This document shows positions 7,666 through 14,836 of a stretch of DNA of 64,000 nt, piece by piece. A program made the translations under genes and the position numbers. Origin of the DNA: Stenotrophomonas sp. VV52 (lineage in GTDB: Bacteria; Pseudomonadota; Gammaproteobacteria; Xanthomonadales; Xanthomonadaceae); assembly GCF_002893095.1 (NCBI RefSeq), contig NZ_KZ622864.1, positions 1 through 64,000 of the forward strand. The letters are read 5' to 3'. The notes under the pieces were generated by a model that saw nothing but the letters and a program-made list of their open reading frames with translations, searched no databases and was not told the origin of the DNA. Position 1 is the stretch's first letter; each line of letters starts with the position of its first letter.

Positions 7666-7911
7666 TCAGAACTCGATATGAAGGGTCAGACTCTTGCGGT
7701 GATACAACGCTCGCCGCACCAGCTCGGCGATTTCGTCCTCGCTGCGCAATCCCTGGTCGCCGTCTTTTCCCAGACGGACATGGAGACCAAACCCGCTTTG
7801 CACGAGCAAGTATTGCGGGTCCGCTTCCGGTGTCTCTGGGCTCTCTAGATCGGCCAGGCTGATGGCCGATTCGGGGAACGCGTCGTCGGGGATGTGGTTG
7901 GGCGATGGCAT
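7666..7911 (-). CDS. Small acidic hypothetical protein
   Basis: An 81-residue protein. The first half is acidic and proline-containing, and the C-terminus is more basic (SEDEIAELVRRALYHRKSLTLHIEF). The start at 7911 has GGAG five bases upstream. An in-frame longer version would run back through the helicase gene end and is unlikely. It sits between the helicase and ArdC genes on the same strand. No family is recognised. Confidence 0.55.
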   Translation of the reverse strand: MPSPNHIPDDAFPESAISLADLESPETPEADPQYLLVQSGFGLHVRLGKDGDQGLRSEDEIAELVRRALYHRKSLTLHIEF

Positions 7912-8002
7912 GGGGGCTCCGTTTTGGTTTGGATACCCCTTTGCAATAGCGCAACGTCGCCGGTTGTAAAGGCCTGCCCCGGAAATGCCCGGCGTTGCTG
8001 GG

Positions 8003-9877
8003 TTAGCCGGCCTTCTTCTTTTCCGCTTCGGCCTTGCGTTGCTCGCGCGCCTGTCGCTCCCGGCGATCCTGCCTCTCCCATGCGGCGGCGTTCTTGGCTT
8101 GGCGCTCCCGTTCGGCGCGGCGTTCCGCCTGGACCTGCTCGTAGGGCGTATTGGTGAAGCCAAAGACGTCTCGGATGGCATCGGGCATGTCGGCGAAGTC
8201 CTGCTCGTCTTGCCGTTCGGCGGCGACGGCCAGTGCTTCGTTCTGGGCGTCGTTGGCCGCCTTGGCCTGCTCAGATTCGGATTGGCGGGCTTCTGGGGTC
8301 AGGGCCTCCAGCCGCTTGAGCTCCTGCTCTTGTGCGCGCTCGGCGTCGGTCTGCTCGCCCTTCCAGCAGCAGAGGTAGCAGTCCAACTGCTCGCCCTCCA
8401 CGCGCCGATTCGACGGGCGCCCACGCAGGTGCCCGGCGGTCTTCAGGCCACGGGTGAACTGGCGCTGCGAGAGGATTTCCTCCGGTTCAAAGCCCTTCTT
8501 CTCGCACCAGGCCACATAGCGGGCATGGATCGCCTTGACGCTCTGCCATTGCTCACTGCCAGCGGCAGCGCCGAACAGCACGCGGTCGGCATGGGCCCAG
8601 GCGGCGATGGAATCGGCGTTGTGGATGACGGCCTGCTTGTAAGCACGCGCGGCCTCCGGGAGTTCGTGGTCGGCCATGAAGCGACCGCGGGCCACGACTC
8701 GGCGGGCGCCTTCGAGCATCCAATCGAGGAACAGCTGCCCTTCTTCCTCCAGCAACTTACGACTGAAGTCCTCCACGCGGTCTTTTTCCGGAATGACGTT
8801 GGCCCACTCCACGATGGAAAGGCGTCGGGCGACGCCACCGGACTTGTCGCGGTAGAACGGCGCGGAGTTGCTGCTGATGATCCACTTGGCCTTGGAGTGG
8901 TAGTTCAGAACGGAGAGGTGTTTTCGGTTGATGCCGATCCCATTGCCACTCACCAGCGTTTTGAACGTGCCTTCCTTCCACTTCTCGCACTCCACCTCAT
9001 CCACCAGGATCAGCTGGCTGCCGAGGATGCCTTCGAGCGCAAACGTGTCCCCCAGGGTGGCCAGGTCCAAGCGAGCCACTTTGTTGTGGACGCCTTCCAC
9101 GCATTCGGCCAGCGTCGATTTGCCGCTGCCGGCGGCGCCGTGCCACCACGCTGCAATCTGGTAGGAACCGGGCAGCAAGGTCATGCCGCACTGCTCCTGC
9201 ACCAGGGCGCGCACGCCCTCGTCGGGCAACGCGTGGGCCAGGAACTTGCCCAGCAGGCTATCGGCCGGCACGGGGCTGGGGATGTAGCGCTCGCCGGGCG
9301 TGGCGCCCGTGGCGATGTTCAGGGCGTGGGTCATGCCATAGCGCGGCTGGGGTTCCAGCGCCTGGATGCTGTCCGCCGTGATTTCCAGGTAAGCGTCAGC
9401 GCAGGGGACCACCGCACGCTTGGGTTCCAACTGCGGCAGCGCGCTTTGCTGGCCCAGCCGAGTGCGGGCGTAGGCCCAGCAGCTGGAAGCGAGCTTGTCG
9501 CTGGCCTTTGCGGGGATGTTGGCATCGAGCCAGTCGGACGCCAGGCCGTCGCCGAGGCCGCGGTGAACCAGCGCCCAGTGATTTGCACTCCAACGGTACA
9601 CCAACGTCGATTGCGTCGCGGATTCGTCGCGGACGCTGGCCCAGAGGTGGCCGTCAAGCCCCAACTGGAGGTGGCGAGCGAACAGGAAGTCCAGGCTTTC
9701 CGGTCGCAGCTCGCCTTTGTTGAGCTTAGCTTGCTTGTGGCGATCCAAGGCGCGTTGTTCGACCTTGAGATTGCTGGCGTAATCTCGCCGGTTTTTCTCC
9801 CAGTGCTTTTCGATGAGAAAAGCAACCTCAGGGGGGTTGACGACCGACGGATCTTGAGGGAGATTGTTCGTAGACAT
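8003..9877 (-). CDS. P4-type replicative helicase (SF3, D5/primase C-terminal family)
   Basis: A 624-residue protein. Walker A is HGAAGSGKST at about residues 246-255. An acidic Walker B-like stretch (LILVDEVE) follows near 286, and the SF3 motif C-like KWIISSNSAP near 325. This matches the D5/P4-alpha helicase family that opens plasmid, phage-satellite and ICE origins. The N-terminal 200 residues show no primase zinc finger or Toprim motif, so priming may be supplied in trans or by an unrecognised fold. The C-terminus is a long charged coiled coil (residues 500-624). The helicase would act at the iteron array 300-600 bases upstream. GGAG precedes the ATG at 9877. Confidence 0.88.
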   Translation of the reverse strand: MSTNNLPQDPSVVNPPEVAFLIEKHWEKNRRDYASNLKVEQRALDRHKQAKLNKGELRPESLDFLFARHLQLGLDGHLWASVRDESATQSTLVYRWSANHWALVHRGLGDGLASDWLDANIPAKASDKLASSCWAYARTRLGQQSALPQLEPKRAVVPCADAYLEITADSIQALEPQPRYGMTHALNIATGATPGERYIPSPVPADSLLGKFLAHALPDEGVRALVQEQCGMTLLPGSYQIAAWWHGAAGSGKSTLAECVEGVHNKVARLDLATLGDTFALEGILGSQLILVDEVECEKWKEGTFKTLVSGNGIGINRKHLSVLNYHSKAKWIISSNSAPFYRDKSGGVARRLSIVEWANVIPEKDRVEDFSRKLLEEEGQLFLDWMLEGARRVVARGRFMADHELPEAARAYKQAVIHNADSIAAWAHADRVLFGAAAGSEQWQSVKAIHARYVAWCEKKGFEPEEILSQRQFTRGLKTAGHLRGRPSNRRVEGEQLDCYLCCWKGEQTDAERAQEQELKRLEALTPEARQSESEQAKAANDAQNEALAVAAERQDEQDFADMPDAIRDVFGFTNTPYEQVQAERRAERERQAKNAAAWERQDRRERQAREQRKAEAEKKKAG

Positions 9878-9933
9878 TGTAGTTGGCTCCAACGATTCCC
9901 CGCCCGGCAAGGCGGGGTTTCGCGTTTGTGGGG

Positions 9934-10095
9934 TTAGGCGACGTGCGGCAACGCGTTGTCGAGGATCCGGCGCAGCTTCTCGCTGGGAGAAATCCCCGAC
10001 CGCTTGGCTTCGGCTTTCAGCCGCTCAATCAACGCCCTTTCCATGCGGGCATTGAAAGGGTCTTTGCGTGGGGTTTGGTTCTGCTGCGTGCTCAT
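9934..10095 (-). CDS. Ribbon-helix-helix (Arc-type) DNA-binding protein
   Basis: A 53-residue protein. The short strand DPFNARMERALIERLKAEAKRSG followed by ISPSEKLRRILDNAL is a typical Arc/MetJ ribbon-helix-helix layout. The start at 10095 follows a strong GGAG. A palindromic site at 10124-10149 just upstream is a likely autoregulatory operator. It lies between the helicase gene and the iteron array, so it probably controls replication gene expression, as copy-number repressors do in plasmids and satellites. Confidence 0.8.
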   Translation of the reverse strand: MSTQQNQTPRKDPFNARMERALIERLKAEAKRSGISPSEKLRRILDNALPHVA

Positions 10096-10123
10096 GGGTT
10101 CTCCGTGTTGCATCCGTAATACA

Positions 10124-10149
10124 TTCAAGAAAGCAGGTTTCTTGAAACC
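10124..10149. promoter_or_regulatory. Palindromic operator upstream of the RHH gene
   Basis: Two overlapping perfect inverted repeats: TTCAAGAAA (10124-10132) with TTTCTTGAA (10138-10146), and GGTTTC-TT-GAAACC (10136-10149). The block lies 28-54 bases upstream of the RHH start and next to a TTGACG on the minus strand, a natural site for self-repression. Confidence 0.6.
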
Positions 10150-10181
10150 GTCAAGCCCCTTTCCCAGAAATATTTTTTAGC

Positions 10182-10522
10182 TGCTGGTTAACTTTCCTGC
10201 TGGTTTTCTGTTTTTTCTTAAACCAGCAGCCAAACCAGCAACTAAAAACCTTCCAAGTGATTGTTTAATCTCGTTTTTGTTCAAAAAATAAGCTAACTGC
10301 TGGTTTGCTGGTTAAAAAAACAGGTTTACGCTACGCGCCAACGTCTCATCTGGTCGAGAGATTTTCACTCACTCTTAACATTTTATAGTTGCAGAGAAAA
10401 AGTGAAAAAATTAACCAGCAAACCAGCAGGGGCCTTCAAAGCCTTACGTGGCAGGGGTTTTGCTGCTGGTTTGTATGCTGGTTAACGGTTTTGGCGTTAA
10501 CCAGCAGGAGCGTTAACCAGCA
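10182..10522. repeat. Twelve-copy iteron array, putative replication origin
   Basis: The 8-mer TGCTGGTT or its complement AACCAGCA occurs twelve times: plus-sense at 10182, 10198, 10298, 10306, 10464 and 10476; minus-sense at 10221, 10233, 10413, 10421, 10499 and 10515. The sites form six same-sense pairs, alternating in orientation, with within-pair offsets of 16, 12, 8, 8, 12 and 16 bases. AT-rich stretches lie at 10241-10297 and 10370-10412. With the P4-type helicase and RHH gene adjacent, this is best read as the island's origin of replication. Confidence 0.82.
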
Positions 10523-10701
10523 GTCTTTCCTAACAAACCGATACGGTTGGATTATTTTTCGTATGGAATGGCTTTCAGGAAAGCGGGGTAACAAGCACTT
10601 GTTACCCGGTTTCTGCGGGTTGAAGAGCAAAAGCAAAAGCGGCTTGGAGCAAGAGCCGGCGGCTGCTCGCCGCCGAGTCTTGGGAGGATTTAGGCCAATG
10701 C
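10523..10701. other. Non-coding gap between iteron array and methyltransferase-like gene
   Basis: About 180 bases without a convincing gene. A GC-rich inverted element (CGGCGGCTGCTCGCCGCCG) near 10657-10675 could be a terminator for the gene ending at 10702, but it lacks a clear T-run. Confidence 0.35.
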
Positions 10702-11454
10702 TCATCGACGGCTGGCCTTCTCCAAGCGGATTTCCTCGCCCATGGCGATGAACCGATCTCGCGTGAGAGACCAAAACACCACTCGCGTTTCCAGGTATTG
10801 AGTGATGATGTCTTTGCACTCGACCACCACGCTCCCGATGGGCATCCTCCAAATCACCTGGTTTGACAGCAGTTGCAGGGCTGTAATCGCCGCGCACAAC
10901 GGATCGCGGTCATTCGCTTTCACGGTAAGCCCCAGAAGGGCCTTCGGATCGTTCCTGACCAGTTCGTGAAGCTTCGCAAGCAACAGCGTGCCGGCTCCGC
11001 AGGTGGGGTCACCCATGGACCACTTGTCTTTTTGAGGAGTTGGAGCAAAGGCAGTCAGCGCCCTCGCAAAGTCCCAAGGGGTGAAATATTGAGCGTCGTT
11101 TTTATTCCCATTCCCCACGAACTCTCCAAAGAGCTGCCCCAGGATGCATTCGAACGGCTCGAAGGTTTCCACTGCGCCCCCATAGGCCTGGCCCGCCTCG
11201 AGGCACCAATCCTCGGTCCCATCCACATCGGTCCCAAGCAGCGTCAAGTCGCACCAGGGAGCCAAAGGCCCACCTCGCCCGACGGCCAACTCCGCCTGCT
11301 TGAGCACGAGAACCTTCAGCGCAAGCGCGGTGAACTTGCGCATCTTTTCCCTGGGCGATTCCCCGGGGATGGCTTGGATAGCCTTCAACAACCGCTGGTA
11401 AGCATTGTTGCGGCGGGAGGTCGGCTTGGCTTTCTTCGGAGTGCGCTTATTCAT
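10702..11454 (-). CDS. N6-adenine methyltransferase-like protein (HsdM-type fold), catalytic motif not seen
   Basis: A 250-residue protein. AQYFTP (residues 121-126) and GDPTCGAGTLLLA (148-160) match the entry and SAM-binding motif I of HsdM/N6-Mtase proteins. The expected NPPY/NPPF motif IV is absent from the remaining ~90 residues, so it may bind SAM without methylating, or be a shortened derivative. The start at 11454 overlaps the upstream gene by 8 bases (ATGAATAA), implying translational coupling with the Dam-like gene. Confidence 0.75.
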   Translation of the reverse strand: MNKRTPKKAKPTSRRNNAYQRLLKAIQAIPGESPREKMRKFTALALKVLVLKQAELAVGRGGPLAPWCDLTLLGTDVDGTEDWCLEAGQAYGGAVETFEPFECILGQLFGEFVGNGNKNDAQYFTPWDFARALTAFAPTPQKDKWSMGDPTCGAGTLLLAKLHELVRNDPKALLGLTVKANDRDPLCAAITALQLLSNQVIWRMPIGSVVVECKDIITQYLETRVVFWSLTRDRFIAMGEEIRLEKASRR

Positions 11455-12130
11455 CGTTAGCCGCCCCCACGTCAGCGCCCGCCACCCGGCCCACGCGGGC
11501 CATGTCAAAGTAGCTTCCGCGAATCAGGCCAGACTCCACTCCCCGCTTGAGCCTGCGCGCGGCTGCAGCACCGTAGCCGATGAACACCGATCCCGCCGGG
11601 CAACTCGTGCCCAGGGTCCCATCCGGGCGGCAGAACGACAGACGCCCCTTCGTGAACACCACCGCTGAAACGCTGGGGTGGTTGAGCACCGACTCCTGCA
11701 TCCAGCTCGTTTCCATCCGCGCCAGCACAAGGGCAATCCCGTTGCCATGCTCGGCGGCCTTCTCCATCCAGCGGTGCTGGCTGGTCGGGCTGTTCTTGTG
11801 CCCGCCGTAGGGCGGATTCATCCACACAAACGCCGACTTTGGCCAAGGCGTCTTGAGCCCGTCGTCGCTGGGCTTCAGCATCCGGGTGGCCGTGCGCCAG
11901 GGCATGCCCTGCTGCGGGATGCAGGGATCCAGGTCAAACGGACCCAGGCCGTGGACGATCTCCGGCGGGGTGAGCCAGGTTTCGGTCGTGATGCCTTCCG
12001 GCGCCCGGTCGTAACCAACGTTGTTGGCGACGGCGAGCGAAAGCCTGGTCTGCTTGGGCTTCTTCGCGGGCTTCTTCGCGGGCTTCTTCGGCTTGGTCGA
12101 AACAGGGAGGGGGCGAGCAACAGCGTTCAT
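11447..12130 (-). CDS. Phage-type DNA N6-adenine methyltransferase (Dam family)
   Basis: A 227-residue protein. A Lys/Pro-rich N-terminus (KPKKPAKKPAKK) precedes the family block ETWLTPPEIVHGLGPFDLDPC (about 50-70) and the catalytic NPPYG at 105-109. This matches the DNA N-6-adenine-methyltransferase family common in phages and integrative elements. It would methylate adenines, probably as defence against host restriction. The start at 12130 follows GGAG. It overlaps the HsdM-like gene downstream. Confidence 0.88.
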   Translation of the reverse strand: MNAVARPLPVSTKPKKPAKKPAKKPKQTRLSLAVANNVGYDRAPEGITTETWLTPPEIVHGLGPFDLDPCIPQQGMPWRTATRMLKPSDDGLKTPWPKSAFVWMNPPYGGHKNSPTSQHRWMEKAAEHGNGIALVLARMETSWMQESVLNHPSVSAVVFTKGRLSFCRPDGTLGTSCPAGSVFIGYGAAAARRLKRGVESGLIRGSYFDMARVGRVAGADVGAANDE

Positions 12131-12255
12131 GGGAAATCTCCAGGTTTGAGTTTTTTGGGGCAAAGCTCCGCCAGCACGGCTGGTCGGCCGCGTTTCGCGA
12201 AGAGGGTTGAGGGGTTGGGCCAGACCTGGCCGCGGGCTACCGCTGCGCTGCTGGC

Positions 12256-12504
12256 TTAGCCGTTGGCGGCGTCTTGGACGTCGAGGAAGGCGTCCAGCGT
12301 TGCCAGCTGCAGGGTGAGCACCTGGCCGGAGGGCACGCCCCGCAGGTCGCGGTTGGGCACGATGACCGACGTGCTGGTGTCGGCGGCAAGCACGCCCAAC
12401 GCGTGGGGCAGAACGTCGGCCAGGGCGTCCGCGAGGGCCTGCGGGGTCACGTTAGAGAACTGGTTCAAGAGCGAGGGGTCGAGCGAGAGGATGAGCGGTT
12501 GCAT
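12256..12504 (-). CDS. Small hypothetical protein
   Basis: An 82-residue acidic protein (MQPLILSLDPSLLNQFSNV...). A good GGAGA lies seven bases before the ATG at 12504. No domain is recognised. It is co-directional with the methyltransferase genes and may belong to the same transcript. Confidence 0.6.
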   Translation of the reverse strand: MQPLILSLDPSLLNQFSNVTPQALADALADVLPHALGVLAADTSTSVIVPNRDLRGVPSGQVLTLQLATLDAFLDVQDAANG

Positions 12505-12714
12505 GACTGTCTCCGTGCTGGTGTGGCTCCATTTTCCAGTCACGATCCGCGCGCTTCGATGCCCTAAGAGGGCCTCCCCTCTTGGACCTGAATCCTCATT
12601 CATCCAGCCACGCTGGGGCGGCGGCGGAAGCCGCTGCCTCCCCGCTTTTATCTCTCCACGACCGAGCCGGCGGGCAGCCGGCGAGACAGGGGCGTTGCGC
12701 CCTTGAAGGGCCGT

Positions 12715-13686
12715 CTAAAAGGGCGTTCCCTTTCTGCTCGGGGCAGGGGCGGGAAGCGAGACGTCCAGCAGCTCCGCCCTCGCTTCGTTGCGGGCCGTGA
12801 GTGCCATCTTGGCGTCCTTCAGTCGCTCTGCTTCGCGCGCTTTCAGCACCATGGCTGGCGCGGCCTGCGGGTCCTCTTCGGCATCGAATGCAGCCCGGGC
12901 TTCCGATGCGTCTTTGATGGCCAGGGATTCCTCCCACGCCATGTAGTCGGAAACGGCACCCAGCCAGTCCTTGTGGCATTGGAGCAACGCGTCTTTCAGT
13001 GCGGGCTGTGCCCAAGGCATGCCGAACGCTTCGGCCAGTCCGCACTTCTCGACCTCGAGTTTGAAGTAGTTGTGTGGATCAACCTCAGCGATGCTCTTGC
13101 CTCGGAAGAACATCCGAAGGTGATCCTTCGCGCCCAAGGTTTGACCAGGTCTCACCGACGCCACCACCCGCTCGCCTCGCTCATCGACCCCAATCGTGAG
13201 CAGGAGGTCGCCATTGAGCTGCTCTCGAAACGTCGCCAAGCCTTCTGGCAACGTTCGCGTGGCCCCCAAGAGATGGCCTGGCTCCCTCGCGTCCCGCCAT
13301 GGGCGGCCGCTCGGACGGTTTTTCTCGTCCTCAGCGGCGTCAATAAGATCCACCAGCGATATGGCGGCATGGGTGCGTGCCTGCCCCGGTTTGTCCACGA
13401 CCACGCCCGTCTTTCGAGCCCACGCGTTGAAGGCTTCGTAGGTCATGTTCAGCAGGCCCGCGGCCTCGGCGGCGGTCCATGTGTCCGTCCGCACCGCCTT
13501 CCGCTTGCCGGCCGCCAGCTCCTGGCGCTGCTTTCTCTCAACGGCCAGTTCGTTGTCGAGCACGCGCATCAGCTTCCCCCATGGCACGCCCCACCCGCCC
13601 GCGAACGTGTCGTCCGCGTGCCCGTAGCGGTCGGCATAGCGACGGATCAGCGCCGCTTCGGTCTTTGCTTTTGAATCAAACGACAT
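12715..13686 (-). CDS. Hypothetical island protein with MerR-like N-terminal segment
   Basis: A 323-residue protein starting MSFDSKAKTEAALIRRYADRYG. Residues about 69-92 (TWTAAEAAGLLNMTYEAFNAWARK) look like a MerR/excisionase-type winged helix. The remainder is charged and alpha-helical with no recognised family. It ends RKGTPF, similar to the TRTPFRF end of the next gene, suggesting related architecture. It lies 38 bases after the gene ending at 13725 and is probably in one operon with it. Confidence 0.65.
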   Translation of the reverse strand: MSFDSKAKTEAALIRRYADRYGHADDTFAGGWGVPWGKLMRVLDNELAVERKQRQELAAGKRKAVRTDTWTAAEAAGLLNMTYEAFNAWARKTGVVVDKPGQARTHAAISLVDLIDAAEDEKNRPSGRPWRDAREPGHLLGATRTLPEGLATFREQLNGDLLLTIGVDERGERVVASVRPGQTLGAKDHLRMFFRGKSIAEVDPHNYFKLEVEKCGLAEAFGMPWAQPALKDALLQCHKDWLGAVSDYMAWEESLAIKDASEARAAFDAEEDPQAAPAMVLKAREAERLKDAKMALTARNEARAELLDVSLPAPAPSRKGTPF

Positions 13687-13724
13687 GCTTGGCAACCATC
13701 AGTATCTGAGGGGACTGCAGATGC

Positions 13725-14504
13725 TTAGAAGCGGAACGGCGTGCGAGTGATTGGACCCGCCGCGGGCGGCAGGCCTTCGTCCAAGCCTTGAGCACGGGCT
13801 TGATTGCGGACCTCGCTCCACGCCGCCTGGAACGCGGACTGTGCCGCCTCCATTGCGTCATCGAATCGCTCGCGCGCCTCCATGCTGACCCAGGGCTCCA
13901 GCAGGGCGTCGACCAAGGGGGCCTCCCAGATTTCGCCCATGTCCAAGGCCCTGTCGCGCTCTTCGATGGGCAGCAGTTGCACATGGCCCACCAAACGCCC
14001 GTCCCGCCGCACCCAGGGCTGAAGCTCGGCGAAGCAGTCGGCGGGCGTTGCGGTCAGCGCAGGGCGCTGCTGAGGCTGCCCCAGCACGGCCAGCACCTCG
14101 CCCCAAAACTCCGCTGCATCGAAGGTGGTCAATGCAAAGGCCAAGGACGTCATGTCGGCCAGTGCCATGTGCTTGGCCCGGTCAGGAACCCGCCCCCCCT
14201 TACGCGGCACGATGGGGTTGGCACGGGTGACCGTGTGCCGGGTTGGCAGTGACTTGGGGGTGGCCTGCCCGGCCGCGTCGGTGTCTGTGAGCCCGTCGAG
14301 CGCCTCGGCGAGCGCGGTCACCGGGACCAGCCAACTGCCGCCCAGCTTGCGCAGGCCCGGAACGATGACGCCGGCCGCCAGTTGCTCGCGGGTCTGCTCG
14401 TAGCCGCCGGCCCCCGTTCGGTTGAGCACCCGCGCCACGTCCTCGACCGACAAGAGCGGCTTGTCGGGGAACATGGCGCGCAGGATGGGCAGCATTCCGG
14501 TCAT
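13725..14504 (-). CDS. Hypothetical island protein next to the tRNA attachment site
   Basis: A 259-residue protein. The N-terminus (LLSVEDVARVLNRTGAGGYEQTREQLAAGVIVPGLRKLGGSWLVPVTAL) resembles an HTH_17/excisionase-like DNA-binding segment that reads a site and positions a partner. The rest is unrecognised and acidic. It is the island gene closest to the tRNA-Thr gene, a place usually taken by an integrase or its directionality factor. No tyrosine or serine recombinase motif is visible in it. Confidence 0.65.
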   Translation of the reverse strand: MTGMLPILRAMFPDKPLLSVEDVARVLNRTGAGGYEQTREQLAAGVIVPGLRKLGGSWLVPVTALAEALDGLTDTDAAGQATPKSLPTRHTVTRANPIVPRKGGRVPDRAKHMALADMTSLAFALTTFDAAEFWGEVLAVLGQPQQRPALTATPADCFAELQPWVRRDGRLVGHVQLLPIEERDRALDMGEIWEAPLVDALLEPWVSMEARERFDDAMEAAQSAFQAAWSEVRNQARAQGLDEGLPPAAGPITRTPFRF

Positions 14505-14578
14505 GGGCTGGGGAAAAAGTGGGGAAAAACGATCCCTGGAAATCCCTGTTTTTCCCGGGGTGGACTGGGGGTGCCAAG

Positions 14579-14613
14579 AAAAAGGGGTTGGACGGATACC
14601 CGGCCAACCCCTT
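14579..14613 (-). terminator. Terminator downstream of tRNA-Thr
   Basis: Perfect 10-base arms AAGGGGTTGG (14582-14591) and CCAACCCCTT (14604-14613), with a TTTTT run on the minus strand at 14583-14579. It lies 29 bases after the tRNA 3' end and should end its transcript. Confidence 0.75.
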
Positions 14614-14641
14614 GATTTTACTGCTTTTTCGAGCTTGAAAC

Positions 14642-14717
14642 TGGTGCCGGAAATAGGAATCGAACCTACGACCTACGCATTACGAATGCGCCGCTCTACC
14701 AACTGAGCTATTCCGGC
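14642..14717 (-). tRNA. tRNA-Thr (anticodon CGU)
   Basis: On the minus strand a 76-base cloverleaf reads from GCCGGAATAGC to TTCCGGCACCA. The acceptor arms GCCGGAA and TTCCGGC pair fully, the T-loop is GTTCGATTC, and the anticodon loop is TTCGTAA, giving CGT, which reads ACG threonine codons. The CCA is encoded. The mobile island begins just beyond its 3' end. Confidence 0.96.
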
Positions 14718-14836
14718 TGAGCAGGCAATTCTAAGGGGAGCGGCTGGGTGGGTCAATCGGCACCGAGGCCTGTACTGGCTGGGGCGCACCCGGTGTTGAC
14801 GTTCCTGCCCCTAGAGTCGGGGGTGTTGCCTTCCGG

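Noticed and set aside
10182..10522. Possible CRISPR array
   Set aside because: Repeats are only 8 bases, on both strands, with irregular short spacing and no cas genes. An iteron array fits better.
10389..10751. 120-codon open frame running through the iteron array
   Set aside because: It is composed largely of the repeat sequence, has no ribosome site or recognised domain, and its opposite orientation to the surrounding genes fits a chance frame.
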